DNA from: an uncultured Collinsella sp.
Lineage (GTDB): Bacteria; Actinomycetota; Coriobacteriia; Coriobacteriales; Coriobacteriaceae
Direction of reading: 5' to 3'
Length of the DNA stretch: 10,761 bases
NCBI GenBank assembly: GCA_900550355.1
Contig: URRT01000055.1
Coordinates: 1-10,761 of the forward strand
Shown here: piece after piece, positions 1-5,520 of the stretch
How positions within the stretch are numbered: the stretch's first letter is position 1
Layout: every line of letters starts with the position of its first letter
Made by a program: the position numbers and the translations under genes
The notes under the pieces: generated by a model
Told to the model about the DNA's origin: nothing
Databases searched by the model: none
The model's input: the letters and a program-made list of their open reading frames with translations, nothing else

Positions 1-332
1 CACTCCCAAACGTGACCCAGCGGATCAACATCCTCGCGGCGCTTGAGCAGCAGCGTCTCGACCACACCGCCCGAGCCTGCCTTGCGACCGATAAGACGGG
101 CCGGCATCACGCGCGTCTGGTTGATGACGAGCACGTCGCCCGGCTCGATATAGTCGATGATGTCGCGGAAGATGCGGTGCTCAACGGTACCGCCGTGCTC
201 TAGCGGCGTTCCTGTCTCGGAGCCTTTGCGATCAACCACCAGCAGGCGGCAGGAGTCGCGCGGCTCGGCAGGCGCCTGGGCGATGAGCTCTTCGGGCAGG
301 TTATAGTCAAAATCATCGGTACGCATAGACAC
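1..332 (-). CDS. queA: S-adenosylmethionine:tRNA ribosyltransferase-isomerase, N-terminal part (cut by window edge)
   Basis: QueA transfers and isomerises the ribosyl group of S-adenosylmethionine onto 7-aminomethyl-7-deazaguanine at the tRNA wobble position, giving epoxyqueuosine. About 110 N-terminal residues are visible. They read MRTDDFDYNLPEELIAQ near the start, followed by AEPRDSCRLLVVDR, an EHRIFRDIIDYIEPGDVLVINQT segment (split here: EHRIFRDIIDYI, then EPGDVLVINQTRVMPARLIG) and GGVVETLLLKRR, all typical of the family. The rest lies beyond the left edge. Two in-frame starts are possible. A GTG at 332 sits 8 nt from an AAGGAG (341-346); an ATG at 326 sits 14 nt from it. I chose the GTG because of the spacing; the difference is two residues. 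The gene follows queH on the same strand after a 92-nt gap, which fits co-expression of consecutive queuosine steps. Function is confident; start is moderate. Confidence 0.93.
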   Translation of the reverse strand, partial: MSMRTDDFDYNLPEELIAQAPAEPRDSCRLLVVDRKGSETGTPLEHGGTVEHRIFRDIIDYIEPGDVLVINQTRVMPARLIGRKAGSGGVVETLLLKRREDVDPLGHVWE

Positions 333-340
333 GTCGGATT

Positions 341-346
341 CTCCTT
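341..346 (-). promoter_or_regulatory. Shine-Dalgarno site of queA
   Basis: AAGGAG on the minus strand. It is 8 nt from the GTG at 332 and 14 nt from the ATG at 326, so it favours the GTG as the queA start. Confidence 0.6.
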
Positions 347-383
347 ATATAGCTAAAGTCCGCTCTACATCCTAGCAGGCTGA

Positions 384-403
384 CGTCCCAAGTGAACTAC
401 TTT
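384..403 (-). repeat. Degenerate copy of the AAAGTAGT-N6-GGGACG intergenic repeat, downstream of queH
   Basis: On the minus strand this reads AAAGTAGT, six bases, then GGGACG. It matches the copies at 1010-1035 and 3944-3969 in both flanking blocks with the same 6-nt spacing; the middle bases differ. It lies 21 nt past the queH stop codon, in the same orientation as queH transcription. With only the two short blocks conserved, common origin is likely but not certain. Confidence 0.45.
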
Positions 404-424
404 TTGGCGGTACCGTTGGGGCCG

Positions 425-964
425 TCAATTGCCTCCTTCGCCGGCCGAGAAGCGGCAACCACAGTAGTTCTGCCGATACATGCCAAGCTCGCGCGAACGG
501 CGTGTCGCCTCGGGGTAATACGGGCGAAAATCGCGAATCACCGGGGTGAGCCCGTGTGCCGCCGCCAAGCGCTCAAGCACGTCATTGCAGGTATCGAACA
601 GCTGGTACGGCGAGACGGCGAGCGTCGTGCCCACGTATTCAAACCCGCGCTCCCGAGCCACGCGGCACGCCTCGGCCAGACGCAGGGCATAGCACGCGCG
701 ACAGCGACGGGGCCGATCGGCACCCAGCGGGGCCACGCCGGCCTCCCAGCGCTCGCGATCCTCCCCGGCCTCGATGAGCTCGATGTCGCCGTCGGCACAC
801 CACCGGCGCAGCTCGTCCAGACGCCGCCGCCATTCATCGCGCGGTTGAATATTGGGATTGGTCCAGCAAATCGTGGGCTCAAACCCCTCCTCGCGCAGCA
901 GGCGAACCGGCTCAAGCGAGCATGGTGCACAGCACGCATGCAGCAACAACGACTTCATCGACAT
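425..964 (-). CDS. queH: Epoxyqueuosine reductase QueH
   Basis: QueH reduces epoxyqueuosine to queuosine in tRNA, the last step of the pathway. It is a non-homologous replacement for the cobalamin-dependent QueG. The 179-residue protein is close to the usual length. It shows the family's cysteine motifs: HACCAPC at residues 9-15, RCRACY at 87-92 (C88, C91) and YCGC at 167-170. In characterised QueH these cysteines hold an iron-sulfur cluster and a nearby metal. The segment TNPNIQPRDEW after residue 35 is also typical. The gene ends with TGA at 425-427 and is followed by queA on the same strand. The start is uncertain by two residues: ATG at 964 or ATG at 958. Upstream there is no classical AAGGAG; the repeat block TTCTGGGACGGGG directly abuts the first ATG and may serve as a G-rich ribosome-binding site. 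Confidence 0.93.
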   Translation of the reverse strand: MSMKSLLLHACCAPCSLEPVRLLREEGFEPTICWTNPNIQPRDEWRRRLDELRRWCADGDIELIEAGEDRERWEAGVAPLGADRPRRCRACYALRLAEACRVARERGFEYVGTTLAVSPYQLFDTCNDVLERLAAAHGLTPVIRDFRPYYPEATRRSRELGMYRQNYCGCRFSAGEGGN

Positions 965-977
965 CCCCGTCCCAGAA
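965..977 (-). repeat. TTCTGGGACGGGG repeat block abutting the queH start
   Basis: On the minus strand the 13 bases TTCTGGGACGGGG end directly before the queH ATG at 964. The same 13 bases occur at 3908-3920 in the inverted-repeat region upstream of the RNA methyltransferase gene. A second GGGACGGGG block lies 45 nt away, at 1010-1018. Whether it acts as part of the ribosome-binding site is inference. Confidence 0.6.
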
Positions 978-1009
978 AACTCACCCCGACATCATGGCAG
1001 CTAAAATAG

Positions 1010-1035
1010 CCCCGTCCCAAAAAGACTACTTTGCG
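1010..1035 (-). repeat. 26-nt repeat overlapping the 3' end of the DUF3267 gene
   Basis: This stretch is an exact 26-nt match, on the opposite strand, to 3944-3969. Read on the minus strand it starts CGCAAAGTAGTC and ends TTTTTGGGACGGGG. It overlaps the end of the DUF3267 gene: the repeat supplies the last codons (GCA AAG) and the TAG stop (1026-1028). A 26-base exact match between two non-homologous loci 3 kb apart is far beyond chance, so this is a true repeat. Confidence 0.85.
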
Positions 1036-1595
1036 AAAAAGCGCACGCCAAAGGACGTATCCTCGCAGGCGACGACACGGCGGTCGCGCAGAATGGTCCG
1101 CACGTAATACCAATCACCCACACAGCCCGACAAGTGCAGACCAGCCGCCAGGTAGCACAGCAGCGGATAGTCCGAGAACGCAAACCCCAGGGCAAATGCT
1201 GTCGTCACAACAACCGTCGGCGCCAGGCAAACCGCCATGTACCGCCGGCGCGAATACACAACGCCCTCGGCGCAGGCATAGATCATCGCCGTCTCGCGAT
1301 TCGCCCCAAAGGTCACCTGCGCGCCCGCAGGCGCCAGCAGCTTAAAAAACACCGCATGCACCAGCTCGTGCACGGCAAACGATGCCATTGAGACCGCAGC
1401 CAAGCCGACTATCCAGCCCACGACAGCCATCCAGCCGCCCGCCTCAGCCGCGTCCAAGTCCGCAGGCCCGCCCAACAGCATAAACACCGGCACCAGGCAC
1501 ACGGCAAACACCGCGATCACGGCCATCCCCCACACGAAGCAAGCGTGTAGAAAATCCTCGTCCTCAAACGCATGTATGTTGGAAATCTCATTCAT
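1026..1595 (-). CDS. DUF3267-type membrane protein with HELVH zincin motif
   Basis: The 189-residue protein looks like a DUF3267 integral-membrane putative zinc metalloprotease. Hydrophobic segments lie at about residues 18-41, 54-72, 119-141 and 144-159. The motif HELVH (76-80) falls at the end of the second hydrophobic stretch, as in membrane-embedded zincins. Downstream, HLSGCVGDWYYV (around 154-165) has the GD pair common in the family, with D161 a possible third zinc ligand. Cellular role and substrate are unknown. The ATG at 1595 has no clear Shine-Dalgarno; TATCCT at 1604-1609 (minus strand) could be a -10 element giving a very short leader. The C-terminus and stop codon come from the repeat at 1010-1035. 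The gene is followed by queH after 61 nt and is divergent from the synthetase-like gene. Confidence 0.8.
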   Translation of the reverse strand: MNEISNIHAFEDEDFLHACFVWGMAVIAVFAVCLVPVFMLLGGPADLDAAEAGGWMAVVGWIVGLAAVSMASFAVHELVHAVFFKLLAPAGAQVTFGANRETAMIYACAEGVVYSRRRYMAVCLAPTVVVTTAFALGFAFSDYPLLCYLAAGLHLSGCVGDWYYVRTILRDRRVVACEDTSFGVRFFAK

Positions 1596-1635
1596 AGCAT
1601 CTTAGGATAGCGCCCCTGCCACGCACCCGCCCGCA

Positions 1636-1646
1636 TGTGCGATAAT
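1636..1646 (+). promoter_or_regulatory. Candidate extended -10 promoter of the MetRS-like gene
   Basis: TGTGCGATAAT contains a TGn-GATAAT extended -10 element. The identical 11 bases occur on the minus strand at 7605-7615, upstream of the DegV gene. Transcription would start near 1653, leaving a leader of about 75 nt. I see no convincing -35 hexamer. Confidence 0.5.
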
Positions 1647-1717
1647 GTCGAACGATATGCACGAATTGACCACCGCGCCGCCGAACCCCGTGCCCGGCCG
1701 CGCTCTTACCTATATGC

Positions 1718-1724
1718 GAAGGAG
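1718..1724 (+). promoter_or_regulatory. Shine-Dalgarno site of the MetRS-like gene
   Basis: GAAGGAG lies 4 nt before the ATG at 1729. This is a short spacing but the only strong site, and it decides the start against in-frame ATGs at 1645, 1714 and 1747. Confidence 0.65.
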
Positions 1725-1728
1725 TCCC

Positions 1729-3879
1729 ATGGCATCCAAATACTCCATGAACGACCGTCCCAGCTGGCCGCGCCGCGCCATCGTTACCGCCGGCGAGCCC
1801 TACGGCAACAAGGGTCTGCACTTTGGCCACGTCGGCGGCGTCTTTGTCCCGGCCGACTTCTTCGCCCGCTTCCTGCGCGACCGCCTGGGCCGCGAAAACG
1901 TCATCTTCACCTCGGGCACCGACTGCTACGGTTCGCCCATCATGGAGAGCTACCGCAAGCTCAAGGAGAACGAGGGCTACGACAAGTCCATCGGCGAGTA
2001 TGTCGAGTCCAATCACTCCCGCCAGGCCGCGACCCTCAACAACTACAACATCAGCTGCGACATCTACGGCGGCTCGGGCCTTGAGCCGGCGGCCCAGATC
2101 CACAACGAGGTGACTGCCGAGATTATCGAGCGCCTGCACGAGCAGGGCACCATCTCCAAGCGCTCCACGCTGCAGTTCTACGATGCCAAGGCCGGCACGT
2201 TCCTCAACGGCCGCCAGGTCATCGGCCGCTGCCCCATCCAGGGCTGCAAGTCCGAGAAGGCTTATGCCGACGAGTGCGATCTGGGCCACCAGTTTGAGCC
2301 CGAGGAGCTCATCGCGCCCAAGAGCCAGCTCACCGGCGAGGTGCCCGAGCTGCGCCCGGTCGACAATCTCTACTTTGACCTGCCGGCCTACCTCGACTTT
2401 ATGAAGACCTACACCGCCAAGCTCGCCCAGAACCCGCAGGTTCGCTCCGTGGTCTCCAAGACCATGGAGGAGTGGCTGCTGCCGGCTCAGCTCTACATCC
2501 AGAACAAGTTCCGCGAGGCCTTCGATGCCGTCGAGGACCAGCTCCCCGAGCACACCGTGCTGGAGCCCGAGGGCAACAAGAGCAGCTTTACCGTCACCTT
2601 CCCCAGCTGGAAGGAGCGCGACGACGCCCACGCGGTGCTCGCCAACGGTGGCGTGCGCTTCCGCAGCGGCAAGGCACTCGTGCCCTTCCGCATCACCGGC
2701 AACATCGACTGGGGCGTTCCGGTGCCCGAGGTCGATGGCGTCTCCGACGTCACCTGCTGGTGCTGGCCCGAGAGCCTGTGGGCGCCCATCAGCTATACGC
2801 GTACCGTGCTCGCGCGCGATGCCAAGGCCGCCGGCGTGACCGAGGGCGTCGCCGCCCAGGATGCCGCCCTCATGGGCGAGCCCGCCGCCGACTCCACGCA
2901 GGTGCCCGCACCCACCTACCAGCACAGCTCGCTCGACTGGCGCGACTGGTGGTGCTCTGACGACGCTCAGATTTACCAGTTCATCGGTCAGGACAACATC
3001 TATTTCTACTGCATCGCGCAGACCGCCATGTGGGAGGCCCTGGGCTGGGACCTCACGCAGAGCACCGTCAGCGCCTGCTACCACCTGCTCTACATGGGCA
3101 AAAAGGCCAGCTCGTCCTCGCAGACGCCTCCCCCGCCGGCAGACGACCTGCTCAACCACTACACCTGCGAGCAGATGCGCGCGCACTGGCTGTCGCTCGG
3201 CCTATCCGAAAAGCCGGTGAGCTTTAGCCCCAAGGCATACGACACGCGTGTGACCGGCAAGGACAAGGACGGCAACGAGGTACGCGCCTGCGACGACAAG
3301 CGCGTTATCGACCCGGCCCTTAAGGAGAGCGCGCTGCTGACCGGCGTGTTCAACCGTCTGGCCCGCAGCTGCTTCTACGGCGTCGCCGTCAAGGAAGGCG
3401 ACGAGAGCCCCTACCGCAACGGCTGCATCCCCGCCGGTGCCGCTTCTGACACCGTGGTCGAAGCCGCCCAGCAGGCAGCCCTCGCCTTTGAGCAGGCCAT
3501 GTACAAGTTCGAGACGCACCGCGCGCTTGCCGTGTGCGACGACTACCTGCGCGCCGCCAACAAGCGCTGGAGCGACGCCTCCAAGGCCGCCAACAAGCTC
3601 GAGGGTAACGAGGCAAACGCCGCAATGACGCAAGCGCTCGTCGACGCCTTTACCGAGCTGCGCGTGGCGACCGTGCTCATGCACGGTATTGTGCCGGCCG
3701 GCTGCGAGCTCATCTGCAAGTACTTCGACGTTGACCCGGTCGCCTTCTTTAGCTGGGATAACATCTTCGCCTCCACGGATGAGTTTGTGGAGAGCTTGGG
3801 CGAGAAGCCCGGCGAGCACCGCGTAAAGCCGCTGCCCCCGCGCTTCGACTTCTTCAGCAAGCACGAGAGCCAGTACTAG
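1729..3879 (+). CDS. Divergent methionyl-tRNA-synthetase-like class I aminoacyl-tRNA ligase
   Basis: The 716-residue protein has the layout of a methionyl-tRNA synthetase. It shows the HIGH motif HFGH (31-34), GTDCYGSPI (63-71), a zinc-knuckle-like CPIQGC...CDLGH (168-187), R321 before WGVPVP (328-333), FIGQDNIYFY (418-427), a KMSKS-equivalent GKKASSSS (457-464), and a helical anticodon-binding region with VFNRLARSCF (540-549) and FFSWDNIF near the C-terminus. By hand alignment several key positions differ from E. coli MetRS: L13 is Glu (E23), W253 is Ser (S349), H301 is Tyr (Y427), and the second KMSKS lysine is Ser. About 60 extra residues sit between roughly 255 and 320. The catalytic Asp (D65) and Arg (R321) remain. 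It may be a divergent MetRS, a paralogue with another amino acid, or a tRNA-like-substrate enzyme. The fold is confident; methionine specificity is doubtful. Confidence 0.85.
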   Translation: MASKYSMNDRPSWPRRAIVTAGEPYGNKGLHFGHVGGVFVPADFFARFLRDRLGRENVIFTSGTDCYGSPIMESYRKLKENEGYDKSIGEYVESNHSRQAATLNNYNISCDIYGGSGLEPAAQIHNEVTAEIIERLHEQGTISKRSTLQFYDAKAGTFLNGRQVIGRCPIQGCKSEKAYADECDLGHQFEPEELIAPKSQLTGEVPELRPVDNLYFDLPAYLDFMKTYTAKLAQNPQVRSVVSKTMEEWLLPAQLYIQNKFREAFDAVEDQLPEHTVLEPEGNKSSFTVTFPSWKERDDAHAVLANGGVRFRSGKALVPFRITGNIDWGVPVPEVDGVSDVTCWCWPESLWAPISYTRTVLARDAKAAGVTEGVAAQDAALMGEPAADSTQVPAPTYQHSSLDWRDWWCSDDAQIYQFIGQDNIYFYCIAQTAMWEALGWDLTQSTVSACYHLLYMGKKASSSSQTPPPPADDLLNHYTCEQMRAHWLSLGLSEKPVSFSPKAYDTRVTGKDKDGNEVRACDDKRVIDPALKESALLTGVFNRLARSCFYGVAVKEGDESPYRNGCIPAGAASDTVVEAAQQAALAFEQAMYKFETHRALAVCDDYLRAANKRWSDASKAANKLEGNEANAAMTQALVDAFTELRVATVLMHGIVPAGCELICKYFDVDPVAFFSWDNIFASTDEFVESLGEKPGEHRVKPLPPRFDFFSKHESQY

Positions 3880-3891
3880 GCAACAGCAACG

Positions 3892-3942
3892 CGCCCGGGA
3901 ATGATTATTCTGGGACGGGGATTAAAAAATCATTCCCGGGCG
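3892..3942. repeat. 15-bp inverted repeat downstream of the MetRS-like gene
   Basis: CGCCCGGGAATGATT (3892-3906) is the exact reverse complement of 3928-3942, with a 21-nt loop that contains CTGGGACGGGG. It starts 12 nt after the stop codon of the synthetase-like gene and could form a transcript-end hairpin. The nearest T run (3956-3960) is 13 nt past the stem, so it is not a standard intrinsic terminator. Confidence 0.8.
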
Positions 3943-4011
3943 ACGCAAAGTAGTCTTTTTGGGACGGGGATCATTAAATGATTTTTTAATCTCCGTCCCA
4001 GAATAATCATT
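3900..4011. repeat. 35-bp near-perfect inverted repeat upstream of the RNA methyltransferase gene
   Basis: Positions 3900-3934 and 3977-4011 are reverse complements over 35 bp with one mismatch (3919 against 3992), which as RNA would be a G-U pair. Each arm carries a TGGGACGG block and ends in AATGATT/AATCATT. The left arm overlaps the 15-bp inverted repeat at 3892-3942, so the two hairpins are mutually exclusive. The loop (3935-3976) holds the 26-nt repeat copy. The structure ends 19 nt before the methyltransferase start. It resembles a compound repetitive extragenic palindrome or small non-coding mobile unit. Confidence 0.85.
3944..3969 (+). repeat. 26-nt repeat, second exact copy
   Basis: This is identical to the reverse complement of 1010-1035. 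It lies downstream of the synthetase-like gene in that gene's sense orientation. It begins in the right end of one inverted repeat and fills most of the loop of the larger one. Confidence 0.85.
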
Positions 4012-4030
4012 TAGGTGGAAGGAAAGACGG

Positions 4031-5134
4031 ATGTCCAAGCCGCGTCGTCGTAAGCAGAAAAAGCAGGTTAAGCCCGAGCTCAAGCTCAGGCAGTTTGCCG
4101 CCACCGAGCTTTCCGACCAGCTTGCCGCCCAACACTCCGCCGCCGACCTGCCGCGCTTTATGGTCGACACGGTCGCCGGCGCCTATGCGCCCGCCGAGGC
4201 CGAGCTCATGATCAAGGGCTTCGGCGCCGCGGCCACACGCCCGGTCACGCTGCGCGCCAACACGCTCAAGGCAACCGCCGAGGACATCGCTGCGGCGCTC
4301 GATGCCGCCGGCATCGCTCACAACCCCGTCACCTGGTACCCAGACGCCTTCATCCTGCCCGAGGCCCAGGTTTCCGACCTGTGGGATCTCGACATCTACC
4401 GCGACGGCAAGATCTACCTGCAGAGCCTGTCGTCCATGATGCCGCCGCTGGTCCTGGGCGCTCAGGCAGGCGAGGACATCCTGGACATGTGCGCAGCCCC
4501 TGGCGGCAAGACGACGCAGATCGCCGCCCTCACGCAGGGGCAGGCGCACCTTACCGCCTGCGAGATGAGCATTCCCCGCGCCGAGAAGCTCGAAGCCAAC
4601 CTCCACCGCCAAGGCGCAAAAAACGTGCCCGTCATGCGCATCGACGCACGCGAGCTCGACGAGTTCTTCCGCTTTGACCGTATCCTGCTCGACGCTCCCT
4701 GCACCGGCACGGGCACCGTCGTCAGCGGCAACGAGAAGAGCCTGCGCGGCCTCACCGAGCAGTTGCTCGGCAAGTGTGCCCGCTCGCAGCGAGCACTTCT
4801 GGACCGCGCCATGGGAGCCCTCAAACCGGGCGGCACGCTCGTCTATTCGACTTGTTCGATCTTGCCGCAGGAAAACGAGGACGCCCTGCAAGAGGCCCTC
4901 GACAAGCATATGGACTGCGAGCTCATCCCCCTCGACGGCACGCCAAGCGAAAGTGAGGCACGCCGTGCCCAGGAAGCTGGTGAGGAGCCGCGCATCGAGT
5001 CCAACGCCCTGACCGAGGCCATTGACGCGGGTCAGGTATCGGCCATCGCCAACGGCCTGCCCGGCACGCTCACCATTCCGCCCAGCCGCGAATTTGAGGG
5101 CTTCTACATTGCCCTGATCCGAAAACGCAGCTAG
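4031..5134 (+). CDS. NOL1/NOP2/Sun-family RNA cytosine-C5 methyltransferase
   Basis: This S-adenosylmethionine-dependent enzyme adds a methyl group to C5 of cytosine in RNA, probably rRNA (RsmB/RsmF-like) but possibly tRNA. The 367-residue protein has a basic N-terminus (MSKPRRRKQKK) and the family's TLRANTLK segment (73-80). The SAM-binding motif I is DMCAAPGGKTTQIA (152-165). The motif IV cysteine is C224 in DAPCTGTG, and the catalytic motif VI cysteine is C275 in YSTCSI. Both cysteines used in the family's mechanism are present. There is no long C-terminal RNA-binding extension, so the protein is shorter than E. coli RsmF. The ATG at 4031 follows AAGGAAAG with about 7 nt spacing. Just upstream lies the 35-bp inverted repeat. 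The gene is probably transcribed separately from the synthetase-like gene or by read-through past the hairpins. The family is confident; the RNA target is unknown. Confidence 0.92.
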   Translation: MSKPRRRKQKKQVKPELKLRQFAATELSDQLAAQHSAADLPRFMVDTVAGAYAPAEAELMIKGFGAAATRPVTLRANTLKATAEDIAAALDAAGIAHNPVTWYPDAFILPEAQVSDLWDLDIYRDGKIYLQSLSSMMPPLVLGAQAGEDILDMCAAPGGKTTQIAALTQGQAHLTACEMSIPRAEKLEANLHRQGAKNVPVMRIDARELDEFFRFDRILLDAPCTGTGTVVSGNEKSLRGLTEQLLGKCARSQRALLDRAMGALKPGGTLVYSTCSILPQENEDALQEALDKHMDCELIPLDGTPSESEARRAQEAGEEPRIESNALTEAIDAGQVSAIANGLPGTLTIPPSREFEGFYIALIRKRS

Positions 5135-5158
5135 CGCACGGATCCAAAACTCAACAAG

Positions 5159-5329
5159 CTATCTCTGTGCGCGTTTGCTCTGCTGGTCGCGATGCTGTTT
5201 AAGCGTCGCGCGCTCCTTGCGTTCGGCCCTTTTGCCCTTAATGGCCGTGACCACAAAGTAGATGACCGCGGCGGCAACAATTGCGCCCACACACAGGCCA
5301 ATCGAGCCAAACATTGCTGTCAATTCCAT
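5159..5329 (-). CDS. Small single-pass membrane protein, 56 residues, unknown function
   Basis: The ORF starts at ATG 5329 and ends with TAG at 5159-5161. Its N-terminal half is one strong membrane segment (about residues 6-29, ending in AAAVIYFVVTAI). The rest is a highly basic tail (KGKRAERKERATLKQ onward, rich in Lys, Arg and Gln). By the positive-inside rule the tail should be cytoplasmic. AGAGGTGA lies 6 nt upstream of the ATG, a good ribosome-binding site, and a possible extended -10 sits further up. The gene converges on the methyltransferase gene with a 24-nt gap. I do not recognise the family. Correct start signals, membrane segment and charge pattern together argue for a real gene rather than chance. 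Confidence 0.72.
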   Translation of the reverse strand: MELTAMFGSIGLCVGAIVAAAVIYFVVTAIKGKRAERKERATLKQHRDQQSKRAQR

Positions 5330-5361
5330 ACCGCGTCACCTCTCTTTTAAACGGGACTTTC

Positions 5362-5370
5362 AAGATAGCA
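5362..5370 (-). promoter_or_regulatory. Candidate extended -10 element of the small membrane protein gene
   Basis: On the minus strand this reads TGCTATCTT, a TGn plus TATCTT extended -10, placing transcription start about 26 nt before the ATG at 5329. No clear -35 is seen. Confidence 0.35.
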
Positions 5371-5505
5371 CCTCGATCACCGCCACCACAGCTCCTTCAC
5401 GTTCGCCGGCCCTTCGGTCTAACGGATGGCGCGGCGGGGAAAAATCAACTCGTCAAACGATTTAGCAAGCACAACGCTGCCGGCACCCTGCCGGCCGTCA
5501 TCACA

Positions 5506-5511
5506 TAGAAT
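5506..5511 (+). promoter_or_regulatory. Candidate -10 element of the broken barrel gene, suggesting a leaderless transcript
   Basis: TAGAAT lies only 9 nt before the ATG at 5521, and no Shine-Dalgarno is visible between them. If it is the -10 hexamer, transcription would begin within a few bases of the start codon. The remaining 5371-5505 shows nothing else I can identify. Confidence 0.3.
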
Positions 5512-5520
5512 CGAGCCCAC

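Noticed and set aside
392..1009. 205-codon plus-strand open frame over queH
   Set aside because: The opposite strand encodes QueH with all cysteine motifs, and no ribosome-binding site precedes this frame.
1645..1728. Longer start of the MetRS-like gene at ATG 1645
   Set aside because: It overlaps the candidate -10 element, has no Shine-Dalgarno, and the added 28 residues do not look like synthetase. GAAGGAG supports ATG 1729.
1653..1728. T-box or other riboswitch in the leader of the MetRS-like gene
   Set aside because: The presumed leader is only about 75 nt and shows no T-box sequence, specifier stem or terminator/antiterminator pair.
1588..3186. Very long minus-strand open frame (532 codons) opposite the MetRS-like gene
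   Set aside because: It is antisense to a gene with clear synthetase motifs. The translation is a Leu/Val/Gly/Ala/Asp-rich shadow typical of GC-rich DNA, without recognisable motifs or a ribosome-binding site.
4007..4909. 300-codon minus-strand open frame opposite the RNA methyltransferase
   Set aside because: It is a GC-driven shadow of the methyltransferase gene, which carries all expected catalytic motifs.
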